A stretch of DNA of 17,500 nt, from contig CM022678.1 of assembly GCA_012295275.1 (NCBI GenBank), forward strand, positions 15,685,545 to 15,703,044, given 5' to 3'. This DNA comes from Chrysomallon squamiferum (Eukaryota > Mollusca > Gastropoda > Neomphalida > Peltospiridae). This document shows positions 1-8,428 of the stretch, one piece after another. The first letter of the stretch is position 1; each line of letters opens with the position of its first letter. Made by a program: the position numbers and the translations under genes. The notes beneath the pieces were generated by a model. It did not search any database and had not been told where the DNA came from. It worked only from the letters and a program-made list of their open reading frames with translations.

Positions 1-67
1 GTTGTTAAAAGTAACCTATTACGTACAAATCCCATATTAAACCTTCTTTTATATATTAAAGACCTAC

Positions 68-382
68 CTGTCAAATCAGCAATAACAACTCTTGTTGTCA
101 CGTTCACAGCGTCGTATGCATGATAGACTTTTCTCGTGTAGGTCCCTCTGACAGTCTCGTACAGAGGATAGCTCAGCAAGGAGGTGTTAATAAAGGCTGT
201 CAGTGTTTCTCGGTCGTAAGTGATATGATGGGACACGATGTCCTTTTGTGCTACGTCTTTGAAAATCCAGTCATACTTTACTTTCAGTCGCTCTTTTGTG
301 GTCGCTCTTACAGTTAAATCTATGACGTCACCTTTTGTTATTTCCTGGATCTCGGGTGGACGCTGAATGATGATGATAGGAA
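68..382 (-). CDS. Exon 10: Ig-like domain 5 in one exon, both core cysteines replaced
   Basis: The acceptor is TTTTCTCAG and the donor ACAG|GTAGGT, giving a 315-nt phase 1-1 exon of 105 codons. It reads IQRPPEIQEITKGDVIDL, then YDWIFKD with the core tryptophan, and later GTYTRKVYHAYD. In the Ig fold the positions equivalent to the disulfide cysteines are valine (after IDLT) and arginine (after TYT). The exon is otherwise intact, with no stop or frameshift, and carries NTS and NVT glycosylation sequons. The domain may fold without the disulfide. The exon is followed by intron sequence to the window edge. Confidence 0.85.
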
Positions 383-3300
383 CTGAGAAAACACAAAACA
401 ATTTATGTGAGTGATTTTCTTTTTCTTTTTAAGTTTTAATTAGTTTCTAAAATTATTATTAGGTTATTTCTGTACTGGAGAATTTAATATTTGAATGTAG
501 TCATTTAATACATAACCATAAAATATCTTCTTTAACACACGACACACACATATGCATATACAATCAAACTCGTACGCATGCACATAATCATCATAAACTA
601 ACATCTACACAAACACACTATAAATTCACAGACGCCTACATGCTGACACACATACACATAGATGTGTAGCCATTTTCTACTTTGTAAATCTTGATTAACA
701 GTTTATGTTAATAAATTATATACAATATTATTATCACAAAAACACGAGTTAAAAATAAAATAACAACCAATAAATACTGCCATCCTTTTCAATGCTTCCT
801 TCAAAAAACTGTAAGAAAAACATTATCAACTATCAATAAAAAAAACAAGCCTTAGTTATAATAATAATAATAAAACTTACAGATCACATTGAGACATCCA
901 TCTCCAACTACACTACCAACATCATTTCTTACACGACACTGGAAACAGGAAATATCTTCCTGTTTGTTTACATTTTTCACTGTCAGTCTACGTTTGTTGT
1001 CTGAGAAAATATACTTTTCAGGATCTGAAAAACAACGACAAAAAACCCAAGAATTAATTTACTTTACCAAATAAATTATATTTTATACTTGATTATAACA
1101 GTATATTTACTACTTTCAAGACTGGTAAACATTTCATAGATGAATATATTGCTATACTGATAATTAAATTGTTTTACTCTTTAACATCTGAAAATACTGT
1201 TCATATTTCATATAAGTTCATCTTACAGTATTCATACTTTTTGAAAATTTGATTTTGATTTAAATATTTTCGATCCAGTCATTATTTACTATCATTTGTA
1301 AATTCAGTTGTTTAAATATTTTTATTTCATTATTGCTTTATATCTTTTTGAAGAGATGTAAGCTGGGTTTTCAGTTTATGTATTAATTAATGGATGAATT
1401 TGAAAGTTAAAATGAATCAAAATATTTTAAGTACTATTTCCACTATTTAAGTTTAAAGAAATTTAAGAATATTTAAATCAGTATAAACTGAGATGTGAAG
1501 ATACCAACCAACATTTGACCAATCTCTTGCATTCTTGAACCAAGTCGGAGGGGGAGGTTCTGTCTCCCCGGATGCTGCACGTGTAACACACGTGAACTCA
1601 GCGTCTTTACCCTGAGTGACAGTCTGTGAGTGAAGTCCTTCTACCACTATAGGCGGGGCTGAAACACGTCACAGTACTAATTAATAGTTATTATTATTAT
1701 ATTACTATTATTATTTTTATTTTTATTATTACTAATTATGAGTATTATCAGTATTAGTATTATTACAATTTTTTATATTATTATTATTATTAACATCATC
1801 ATCATTATTATAATTATTATAATAAGTTGTTTATTATGTTTATTATTGTTTATTATTTTAATTATATATTATTATTGTTATTATTATTATTATTGTTATT
1901 GTTGTTTATTTTTATCTTTGTTATTGTTTGTTATTACTAATTATATAATACTACTGTTATGTTTATTATTATTAACTGCATAACATGGCTTGACAAAAAG
2001 ACTAAAAGGTGTCTGGAATATTGGTTCTGTATTGTAAAACTAAGTTTCCGTATTAATATTTGTAGTTTGCTACTTAACCATTAACTTTGATTTGCTCAGA
2101 AATATTTGACATATAATTTTGCGTTGTGGAACTAAGTTTATTAATTAAATCTTTTAGTAAAATATACTTAACAGTATATCTGTTTTACAATGTTTCATAA
2201 TGAAACCTTTCAGAACAATGGCTGTAAAACTAATACTGCTTAGAAAGTATGCCTAATAATAACTGTTTAACAACCATTCCTCTCTAAGTACTTCACTTCC
2301 AGAGCGCAAGTTGACCTCATCGACAAGCAGACTATGTGCCAAGGTCAGCACAATTAGATCATGTACACTTTGATTATATTGATCAGTAGACTTGTTTTGA
2401 ACTGAGAACTTTGACTGCATTGTTCAATAGACTTGTTTTGAACTGCGAACGTTGACTACATTGATCAATAAACTTATTTTTAATTGTTTGGAAACAAATG
2501 AAACAGAAAATTAAAACGCTGTACGTACTACTGATATTTATAATTTACTTACAGGTGACATTGAGAAAGATATCTGCACTGGCTGATCCCAGACTGTTAC
2601 TTCCAGTACACTGATAGACGCCTTCATCTTCCTCCACCAGATTAGAAATCTTGAGTTGACGCTTCTGTGGATCCCCCCATGAATATCTGCCTGCTGAAGG
2701 TTTTATTTTTTTACCAGAAGGATCAAACCAGCTGATAGCAGCATTTAGTATATCACTTCCAGGAACTGGCCTGTAAAACGAAATGATAAAATAATTATGT
2801 AGTTATTTATATAAATTTATTTATTTATTTTATTTTACTCTAATTTGAAATTGAGTATGAAATAAAAACCATTGGATTAATTTCAAAACACAACAAGTTT
2901 ATTTTGCACCGTTTTTTTCTCACACACCTACACAGACACCCACACAAACATATCATCCATCACGCACCCGAACACCGTCATATGCGCACAGAGAGAGCTT
3001 CAAAGAGAGACACACAAACACATACACACATACACACACACAGACACAAACACACAGACCCACACAGATACCTCATGATAGCAGAAATGTGTTAACTGCG
3101 CGCATTCAAAAGGCACCACGTACCACAAATATTAAAATAAATAAATAATTTTAAAAAAAGATAGAAAAGAAAGGCAACAAAACAAAAAAGAAATTGTAAC
3201 TTTGTTATGTATAATTTATCTACGGTAATTAGTTTACTATTATTTGTATAATTGTTTTCTATCATGTTCATGTTTTGCTAATACCATTATGTAAGAGGTT

Positions 3301-4299
3301 TAATAATACTCTACAGTAATTAATTTATTATTCTTAAATTTCTATCATTTTTGTTAATATCATTTTGTATAATATTTAAAGTATTTTACTTTCCACTGAA
3401 GAAACACTCCAAAATTATGTTTCCTCCTAACAATCCAGTAGTATCATTTGAGTGATACAAAAGTTTAGAAGTGATCTGTAGAAGTGGAATATCTGAAAGA
3501 AATAAACAAAACAAAAAGTAAATTTCATATCCTGAAGAAGAAATACAGAGAAAAAGAAGTTGTGCTGTATTTGTTTTTAATCGTGTGTATGTACATACAT
3601 ATATATATATATATATATATGTCCATTGAACTTTTTTAAAATAATAACTGCATTTTTTTCTTTTATTTTATAAAGCCTTATTTGAGAACAGATTATCACC
3701 ATGATTTTTATTTTATTAAATAGTATTAACTATAGTGCACTTAATACATTTTTAAGGAAGAAAAAATAATATCATAGTTAGAATACGTTTGAAATCTGTC
3801 GATGAAGCAACTTTAATAATGTCACACTAATATAATTTTTAAATCTTGGGATAAAACAACAGTCCTTCTACATCAATATATTTCTGACTAGAAATGTCGG
3901 TGAAACAAGAGGGAAAATATTTAAGAACATTTTTACAACAATTTGAACAAAAATACTGTGTTTATTTTACTGAACTTGTATTTTATATACTTACCAGATG
4001 ACTGCACAACTTTAATATGTCTTGGACTGCCCATAAAAATTAAAGATAGTTTCATGTTTCCAACTGCACATTTATATGGATTTTTTCTTTCGTCTCTTTT
4101 CTTCAGATAGGCAAAGTGTAAAGTACCTAAGGGTTTATAGTAATATTTAAACTTCGTAATAGTCTTTGTTATCTAAACAAACACAGAATCTTTTCTTATA
4201 TAATAAATAAATAAATAAATTATAATAAATTAATTAATTTTGTTATTTATTTATTATATCAGAAAAGTGAATTAATAACACTAACAAAAAATAAATAAA

Positions 4300-4335
<36 letters not shown>

Positions 4336-4813
4336 GTAGTAGATGTAGTAGTAGTTGTAGTAGTAGTAGTAGAAGTAGTAGTAACGTAATAGTGACATTT
4401 AATAATAGTATTAGTAGTAACAGCAGCAGTAGTGGTAATACTAACAATAATACGAATAATGATTACACGTTTTCTCAGTCTTATGTGACTTTTATCAAAG
4501 ATTTTTAAATGTATATATTTTTAATTTAATACATTATATTCCGCAGTTTTCCCGGTTGTTATAAATATTAAATCAATCCGTCAAAAACCTCCAACATAAA
4601 TATCACCTTCAATAGTAAAATTATAATAAACAAAACAAAAATACTGATAAAATATATTTTAAAAAATATCACATATTTAAATGGTAGATTTGTATGGGTA
4701 TTACGAAATGCAACTAATTATCTTTGTCATTAATAAAATTAGTCTATCAAAATTTGCTAATTTATTATTAACTTAATTAGCTAAACAAAAAAACATACAC
4801 AAACAAAAAATAG

Positions 4814-4851
<38 letters not shown>

Positions 4852-5371
4852 AAAATAAAAAGAAAAGACCCATTCCTCCAGTTTTAACCTGTGTTGATAA
4901 ATAATTAATTTTACCTTCAGCATCAATGAACTTCCTGACGTTTGGAATGAGCTGACTGTTGTGTTTACCAGAATACCACATCATCTGACCAGGTGGCTGA
5001 CTTTCAGGTGCACCGTAACACTTCAGAGAAAGAGGGTTACCTTGACGACCAGTTACGTAAACAAGCTTCATTTTAGGGAACCTACCAAGTCCTTAACCAA
5101 AGATAATAATAATAATAATAATAGTAATAATAATGGTAATAATAATAGTAATAAGTATGAAAACAGTAATAATGATAATAGTAATAACAGTAATAGTAAT
5201 AATAATAATAGTTTTAATAATAGTAATAATAATAATAATAATAATAATATTAGTAATAATAATAATGGTAGTAGTAATAATAGTAGTAGTAATAGCAGTG
5301 GTAATGGCAGTAGTAGCAGTAGTAATAGTAATAAGAATAATAGTATAATAATAATAATAATAATAATAATA

Positions 5372-5425
<54 letters not shown>

Positions 5426-7594
5426 AATAATACTGTTGACCCTTAAGTTCACGGATTATGGAAGTCACGAATTATGCGATGTTCAAGTTAATTTATAGTT
5501 TTTATCCATATTCAGAATGATCATGATTTGATCTTGTTTATGACACTGAAAATGTTTGTTTCTTGGTGTTTTTGGTTTGTTTGTTTTCTTCTTCATTTTT
5601 TTGTTCTTTTCTTTATCATGCTTATTGTTCATGATATTCAAAATTTAATGCTTTTTCTGTCATGTTCATCATATTCAACATATTGATGTTTTGATCATGT
5701 TCATGATACACAAGATGTTGATAAAATCTTAGAGTTTAAAAAAAAAAAAAATTTGTTCTTTAAGTCTGTTACATAATGTTTGTTCCAGTTTAAACACTGT
5801 TGACCATCGACTTCATGGACTACTAGAGGTCAACAACCAGTCCGGAAAATGGAAAAGTATGGGAAATTGCAAACATAAATATTAACAATAACATAAAGAT
5901 GTAAAAATAATACACAGACATTGACACAAAAAATATAAACAAACGTCATACAGTATATGTAAAGAAAATTATACAACAGAAAAATTTCCCAAATTTGGTC
6001 TGGATTTCCGTCAATCTGGAAAACCAAGAATTGTGAAATCAAGGTTCAGCAGTATTAAAACAGTGGAGCAACTAAAAAGATAATTTGTTCTGCTTGAGAT
6101 ATTAAAGATAAATAAAAAAAAAAGATTATGATAACTTACTCATCAGAATTAGTTTTGTAGTAGGTGACACTGTCCTGACTGTCCTCCCATTTATAACACT
6201 CCAAGCGATACAGACATAGTCTCCACTTTCTCTAGAACTGAACCGAGGAATGAACAGCTGTCCTGTTCTCTCCGTGTATTGAATATACCTGCCTCCTGGT
6301 CGAATTGTTTTATTATTCCGTAGCCAAGAGAACCTGTATCAAATTGATAGACATAGATATATTATTTAGTTGGTGTAAATTGACTTACTACTATTTAATT
6401 TGTGTGTATTAATTTATATATTAATTAGTTTTTGTATATTATATATTATTTAGGTTGTGTTTATTAACTTATATTTTATTTAGTTTGTGTTTGTTGACTT
6501 ATGTATTATTTATTTGTTTATGTCTATTAACTTATTTATTATTTTGTTTGTGTATATTGATTTATTTGTTATTTAGTTTGTGTAATGACTTATATGTACA
6601 TTATTTTTATGAATTAAGTTTGTGATCTTTTTTGTCTGATAATGGTATATGGAAAAAGTGTAGAAATTAAAAATAAGAATAATACAAACCTGAATAGCTT
6701 TATAAATTCAAAATAAAGAGTAAACGAAAAACAAATTTTTAAATTTAGTTATATAGATAGATCTACAGTAGATAGATGTCCATAACGGTTCTACAGGTTT
6801 TGAACAATGATCTTCTACAAAGACGTTTATTAAAACTTACTTAGGTTTTGGTCTGCCTGTAGCTTCACATTGTATTGTAACGCGTTTGTTTAGTTTAACA
6901 TATCTAACATCATTTATCTTAGGCGAAATAATATTAGGTGGCTGCACTGCAAATAATAATAATAATATTAATAATAAAATAATAATAATAATAATCATAA
7001 ATCATTTAAGAACATTATCTTTTATGATAAATAACCGTTACTGTGATGTGTTTGTGTATGTCTGTGTGTTTAATAGTTTTAAAATATATATATTTTTAAC
7101 GTACAATATTTACTGTAACAATAATAATTCTTAGGAAATAAATCAATAATGTTGACACAGCATTTGAAAATGATATTTTTCTGTCAGCATAATCAATTAT
7201 TAGATAAATAAATATGGCTGCAGTCGACTGCATAAAAATTACTTCTACTTGATTTTTCAAATCACAAATAGTTTTAATACTTTTAAAAGAAAAAGAAAAT
7301 TTTAATTCAATGATGATATTTTAGTTATATATGCTGTTGAATAGCAATTTTTTTTATTATCTGCAGATGTATGTTGAATAATACACTAAATTTGCTTATA
7401 ACTACAATGTCACCTGATGACTAACAACACAGTAATGAAGCATTAGAAATGTATTTTGACCGCCTAAGATACAAGAAACATTTGTAAATATATGTCAAAT
7501 TCAAATTTCTATAATTAAAAATAGTTTTACCTTTAAGCTTTCCTGGAGACACCAGAGAAAAATAAGCGAAACAAGCTATTAGTTCTCTATACAT
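68..7594 (-). CDS. L1CAM/neuroglian-like Ig-superfamily adhesion protein, 5' ten exons (gene continues past position 1)
   Basis: Overall gene model. Coding exons in transcript order: 7531-7594, 6841-6946, 6140-6333, 4915-5091, 3995-4126, 3390-3492, 2553-2770, 1509-1658, 881-1024 and 68-382. Every intron begins GT and ends AG, and joining the exons leaves one open frame of 534 codons plus one base. The protein begins with a signal peptide and continues through five consecutive Ig-like domains. Ig1 to Ig4 each have the Cys, Trp and Tyr-x-Cys (or Phe-x-Cys) pattern. The domain order, the DAEG-TLHF stretch in Ig2 and the ending NDVGSVVGDGCLNV in Ig4 resemble L1-family proteins such as neuroglian, which have six Ig domains, fibronectin III repeats, one membrane span and an ankyrin-binding tail. 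The missing part should lie to the left. The role inferred from the family is neuronal or epithelial cell adhesion at the plasma membrane. A contactin-like protein cannot be fully excluded without the C-terminus. Confidence 0.85.
383..880. other. Intron 9 (between the Ig4 and Ig5 exons)
   Basis: AT-rich intron with a loose CA-rich stretch at about 537-665 and an (AAT)n run at 860-873 beside the donor. I see no conserved element or coding potential. Confidence 0.7.
881..1024 (-). CDS. Exon 9: second half of Ig domain 4
   Basis: The acceptor is GTTTTTCAG and the donor ATCT|GTAAGT. The exon encodes PEKYIFSDNKRRLTVKNV, then CFQCRVRNDVGSVVGDG and LNVI. The (Q)C-RN-GSV-GLNV ending resembles the end of Ig4 in L1-family proteins. 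Two extra cysteines (ISCF and GDGC) accompany the canonical one. The phase is 1-1. Confidence 0.88.
1509..1658 (-). CDS. Exon 8: first half of Ig domain 4
   Basis: The acceptor is GTTTCAG. The exon encodes SPPIVVEG, then VTQGKDAEFTCVT with the first cysteine, then a proline-rich turn and TWFKNARDW with the core tryptophan. The donor that keeps frame with exon 9 is GTTG|GTTGGT, a weak 5' splice site. Another GT four bases downstream (GTATCT) would be in the wrong phase. The phase is 1-1. Confidence 0.85.
1659..2552. other. Intron 7, with a (ATT)n-rich block and short direct repeat
   Basis: Contains a degenerate trinucleotide block (1684-1980). Near 2380-2460 there is a direct repeat: TAGACTTGTTTTGAACTG(A/C)GAAC occurs twice (about 2388-2410 and 2427-2449), with a third weaker unit following at about 2468. 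No gene is seen. Confidence 0.6.
1684..1980. repeat. Degenerate ATT/TAT trinucleotide array
   Basis: Almost entirely TTA, ATT, ATC and TGT triplets. It gives an apparent Ile/Leu/Tyr-rich reading frame that is a by-product of the repeat. Confidence 0.9.
2553..2770 (-). CDS. Exon 7: second half of Ig domain 3
   Basis: The acceptor is TTTTACAG and the donor ACCT|GTAAGT. The exon encodes the core tryptophan (ISWFDPSG), the LKISNL strand, and EEDEGVYQC with the second cysteine, then SLGSASADIFLNV. This is a canonical I-set second half. A further N-glycosylation sequon (NVT) sits at the end. The phase passes from 2 to 1. Confidence 0.92.
2915..3075. repeat. CA-rich microsatellite in intron 6
   Basis: Imperfect (CA)n with GAGA and CAGACA interruptions. 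Intron 6 (2771-3389) contains nothing else recognisable. Confidence 0.85.
3390..3492 (-). CDS. Exon 6: first half of Ig domain 3
   Basis: The acceptor is TTTCTTTCAG, with a good pyrimidine tract, and the donor is GGAA|GTAAAA. The exon encodes DIPLLQITSKLLY, a potential N-glycosylation site (NDT) and the first cysteine in NIILECFFSG. The phase passes from 1 to 2. Confidence 0.85.
3597..3621. repeat. (AT)n microsatellite in intron 5
   Basis: About 12 uninterrupted AT units. The remainder of intron 5 (3493-3994) is plain AT-rich sequence. Confidence 0.9.
3995..4126 (-). CDS. Exon 5: second half of Ig domain 2
   Basis: The acceptor CCCTTAG and the donor CTG|GTAAGT give a 132-nt phase 1-1 exon. 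It completes the glycine of DAEG and reads TLHFAYLKK, then YKCAVGN with the second cysteine, ending RHIKVVQSS. The junction restores a DxEG-(N/T)L-F pattern known from Ig2 of L1-family proteins. An alternative reading that starts further upstream is open but breaks that pattern. Confidence 0.82.
4297..4445. repeat. (AAT)n merging into (TAG)n array in intron 4
   Basis: A pure AAT run at about 4300-4334 passes into a TAG/TAA/CAG/CAA triplet mixture. It is preceded by a TAAA-type run at 4200-4220. Confidence 0.9.
4814..4849. repeat. Poly(A) run of 36 bases in intron 4
   Basis: Uninterrupted A on the plus strand, so U on the transcribed minus strand, about 65 bases after the exon 4 donor. I see no attached retroelement. 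Confidence 0.9.
4915..5091 (-). CDS. Exon 4: first half of Ig domain 2
   Basis: The acceptor is GGTTAAG and the donor is GAAG|GTAAAA. The exon is symmetric (phase 1 to 1, 177 nt). It encodes RLGRFPKMKLVYV, then the first cysteine in PLSLKCYGAP, the core tryptophan in MMWYSG, and IDAEG at the end. An acceptor nearer the coding side (CTTGGTAG) would create a stop, so 5091 is chosen. The acceptor lies about 10 nt from a long trinucleotide repeat that fills much of the upstream intron. Confidence 0.85.
5102..5431. repeat. Long AAT-type array ending in a perfect (TAA)n/(TTA)n palindrome, intron 3
   Basis: Degenerate AAT, AGT and GGT triplets from 5102 to about 5345, then ATA triplets that turn into ATT triplets near 5381. 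This creates a perfect inverted repeat of about 40 bases per side. It begins only about ten bases from the exon 4 acceptor. Confidence 0.92.
5432..5840. repeat. Possible small dispersed-element fragments in intron 3
   Basis: ACTGTTGACC followed by a related (A/G)(A/G)(G/C)TTCA(C/T)GGA sequence occurs at 5432-5453 and again at 5796-5818. The second copy ends in GGTCAACAACCAG, inverted to its own start. This looks like the ends of a small inserted element, but I cannot name the family. Confidence 0.25.
6140..6333 (-). CDS. Exon 3: second half of Ig domain 1
   Basis: The acceptor is GATACAG and the donor ATGA|GTAAGT. The exon starts with FSWLRNN, which carries the core tryptophan, and continues through RESGDYVC, the classic DxGxYxC motif with the second cysteine. 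It closes with TKLILM. The phase passes from 2 to 1. The first roughly 57 bases are also present, decayed, in the inverted copy at 12081-12138. Confidence 0.9.
6361..6600. repeat. Minisatellite of about 30-bp period in intron 2
   Basis: About eight degenerate units of the kind TTTAGTTTGTGT-TATTAACTTAT-ATTA. Related units, perhaps four, appear in reverse orientation in arm 2 at about 11945-12060, so the array predates the inverted duplication. Confidence 0.7.
6841..6946 (-). CDS. Exon 2: first half of Ig domain 1
   Basis: The acceptor is TTTGCAG at 6947 and the donor is CCTAA|GTAAGT. The exon enters in phase 1 and leaves in phase 2. It encodes VQPPNIISPK followed by a strand with the first Ig cysteine in TIQCEATGRPKP. 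The CxATGxPxP motif is characteristic of I-set Ig domains. A second possible acceptor five bases further in would give an immediate stop, which decides the boundary. Confidence 0.88.
7531..7594 (-). CDS. Exon 1: start codon and signal peptide
   Basis: The first exon encodes 21 residues from an ATG at 7592-7594. It starts MYRE, has a hydrophobic core LIACFAYFSLVS and ends SPGKLK, as expected of a secretory signal peptide. The donor is AAAG|GTAAAA, leaving phase 1. The start is supported because the same 64-base exon shape, including the ATG position, is kept in the inverted copy at 11002-11065. Signal-peptide exons ending in phase 1 are typical of Ig-superfamily genes. Confidence 0.8.
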
Positions 7595-7614
7595 CGTTAT
7601 AATTTTCTCCTCTG

Positions 7615-7702
7615 TAATTAATTATCTCCCCTGATCCTCTATCAGATAGTTCACAGTTGTTAATTTTATGCAAATCAAAGAAAATATTCTCATTAATAAA
7701 AC
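7615..7702 (-). promoter_or_regulatory. 88-bp upstream block identical in both inverted-repeat arms; candidate promoter or 5' UTR element
   Basis: The block ends 20 bases before the ATG at 7594. It contains a perfect octamer ATGCAAAT (7668-7675), the classical POU-domain binding sequence, and TTATCT (7622-7627), a GATA-type site in reverse. It is identical base for base to 10894-10981 on the other strand, while the neighbouring exon 1 differs at 7 of 64 bases. A regulatory role is inferred from position and conservation. No TATA box could be assigned with confidence in such AT-rich DNA. Confidence 0.4.
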
Positions 7703-8107
7703 AATGTAACATCCAACAGTTCATTAAGAAGTGAGTTCTAAACAATTAAACGCTTTAAATGAAACATTTTCCTGTTGAGTCATAAACAAAAATGCATTCA
7801 ATAAGCCATAATCTCCTAAAATGTCCTGTTAATATATATGATTAAAGCCAGAAACCAGAATTGCCCAGTCTTGCTTAAAGTTATTTCAGAGAAAGAAAAA
7901 AAACAATGCAATAAAGTAAACTATTAAACTAAATTAAATCTGGAATTATAATTTTCTCTACTTATGTGTAATGTAGACTGGGATATATTTCAGTAGCAAT
8001 TTGATGTCCAAACTGAGAAAGTGACAGATTTGACGATCTGTGAAGACCTTTTTACTGATGTTAGACATCTGATAATATGGAACATGTTTCCTGTCGAGCG
8101 TAGATCA

Positions 8108-8201
8108 GGGTCATTAAAGAAGGTCAAAAGAAAGGTCATTTTTGACTAGTTTCAATTCGATTGGAGGTCAGAGTCACTCAGTAAAGTCAAAACAAAGGTC
8201 A
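8108..8201 (+). promoter_or_regulatory. Cluster of AGGTCA nuclear-receptor half-sites
   Basis: AGGTCA occurs at 8121-8126, 8133-8138, 8165-8170 and 8196-8201, plus GGGTCA at 8108-8113. The first pair is a direct repeat with six bases between. Half-sites of this form bind nuclear receptors. The cluster sits just before the coding-like island. Its significance is inferred only. Confidence 0.2.
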
Positions 8202-8428
8202 ACATGGATTGAATATTCATTAAAATGCAAGGAGCAATCGCTTGGTTCCCGGAGCAGGGAATTTACATCATTGCTTAGCTTTGCTGCCTTGCACGAACTG
8301 GAAAAGCATCTCGAGGAAGTGGACCAGATACAGCTGCTGCTGAGACCGGCATTTACTCCGCAGCTTCCATTCGCGGAATATTCTCACAGAAGGTATTCAA
8401 CAGATGAGTTGAATATATTCTCAGGAAA
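8142..8428 (+). other. Coding-like GC-rich stretch upstream of the CARD-like relic
   Basis: Part of the same compositional island. One frame is open from 8142 to 8453 and includes AALHELEKHLEEVDQIQLLL, a helical-looking segment, but I do not recognise the domain. It may be the upstream part of the relic gene or its 5' region. Function is unknown and translation unproven. Confidence 0.25.

Larger units (their letters stand above)
6311..7890 (-). repeat. Long inverted repeat, arm 1 (part of the live gene)
   Basis: Pairs in reverse complement with arm 2 at about 10697-12138. Clear matching blocks are the CTTTAAGC exon-1 end, the block around 7405-7455 (GTCAcctgATGACTAACAACACAGTAATGAAGC), the block around 6665-6705 (TTAAAAATAAGAATAATACAAACCTGAATAGC), exon 3 start at 6311-6333, and the inner edge around 7870-7888 (TCTTGCTTAAAGTTATT). 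Identity varies from complete to barely alignable, with several indels. Edges are approximate. Confidence 0.85.

Noticed and set aside
120-317. Plus-strand open frame of 65 codons
   Set aside because: Antisense shadow of exon 10 (Ig5). The minus-strand reading has Ig features and proper splice sites.
1738-1983. Open frame rich in Ile, Leu and Tyr resembling a membrane protein
   Set aside because: Produced by the ATT/TAT microsatellite inside intron 7.
2915-3075. Regular repeat considered as a CRISPR-like array
   Set aside because: Simple (CA)n microsatellite in an animal intron, with no unit-spacer structure.
4005-4170. Alternative extended form of exon 5 starting near 4166
   Set aside because: The longer reading would need exon 4 to use a weaker GTTAAA donor, and it breaks the DAEG-TLHF pattern. 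The CCCTTAG acceptor at 4127 gives matching phase 1 on both sides.
4814-4849. Poly(A) tract considered as the tail of a SINE or LINE insertion
   Set aside because: No target-site duplication or element body could be found on either side.
4961-5452. Long open frames of Asn, Ile, Ser or Tyr runs on both strands
   Set aside because: They are translations of the AAT-type triplet array, open in several frames at once. The only real coding part here is exon 4 (4915-5091, minus strand).
6886-7134. Plus-strand open frame of 82 codons
   Set aside because: Shadow of exon 2 on the opposite strand, running into an AAT repeat.
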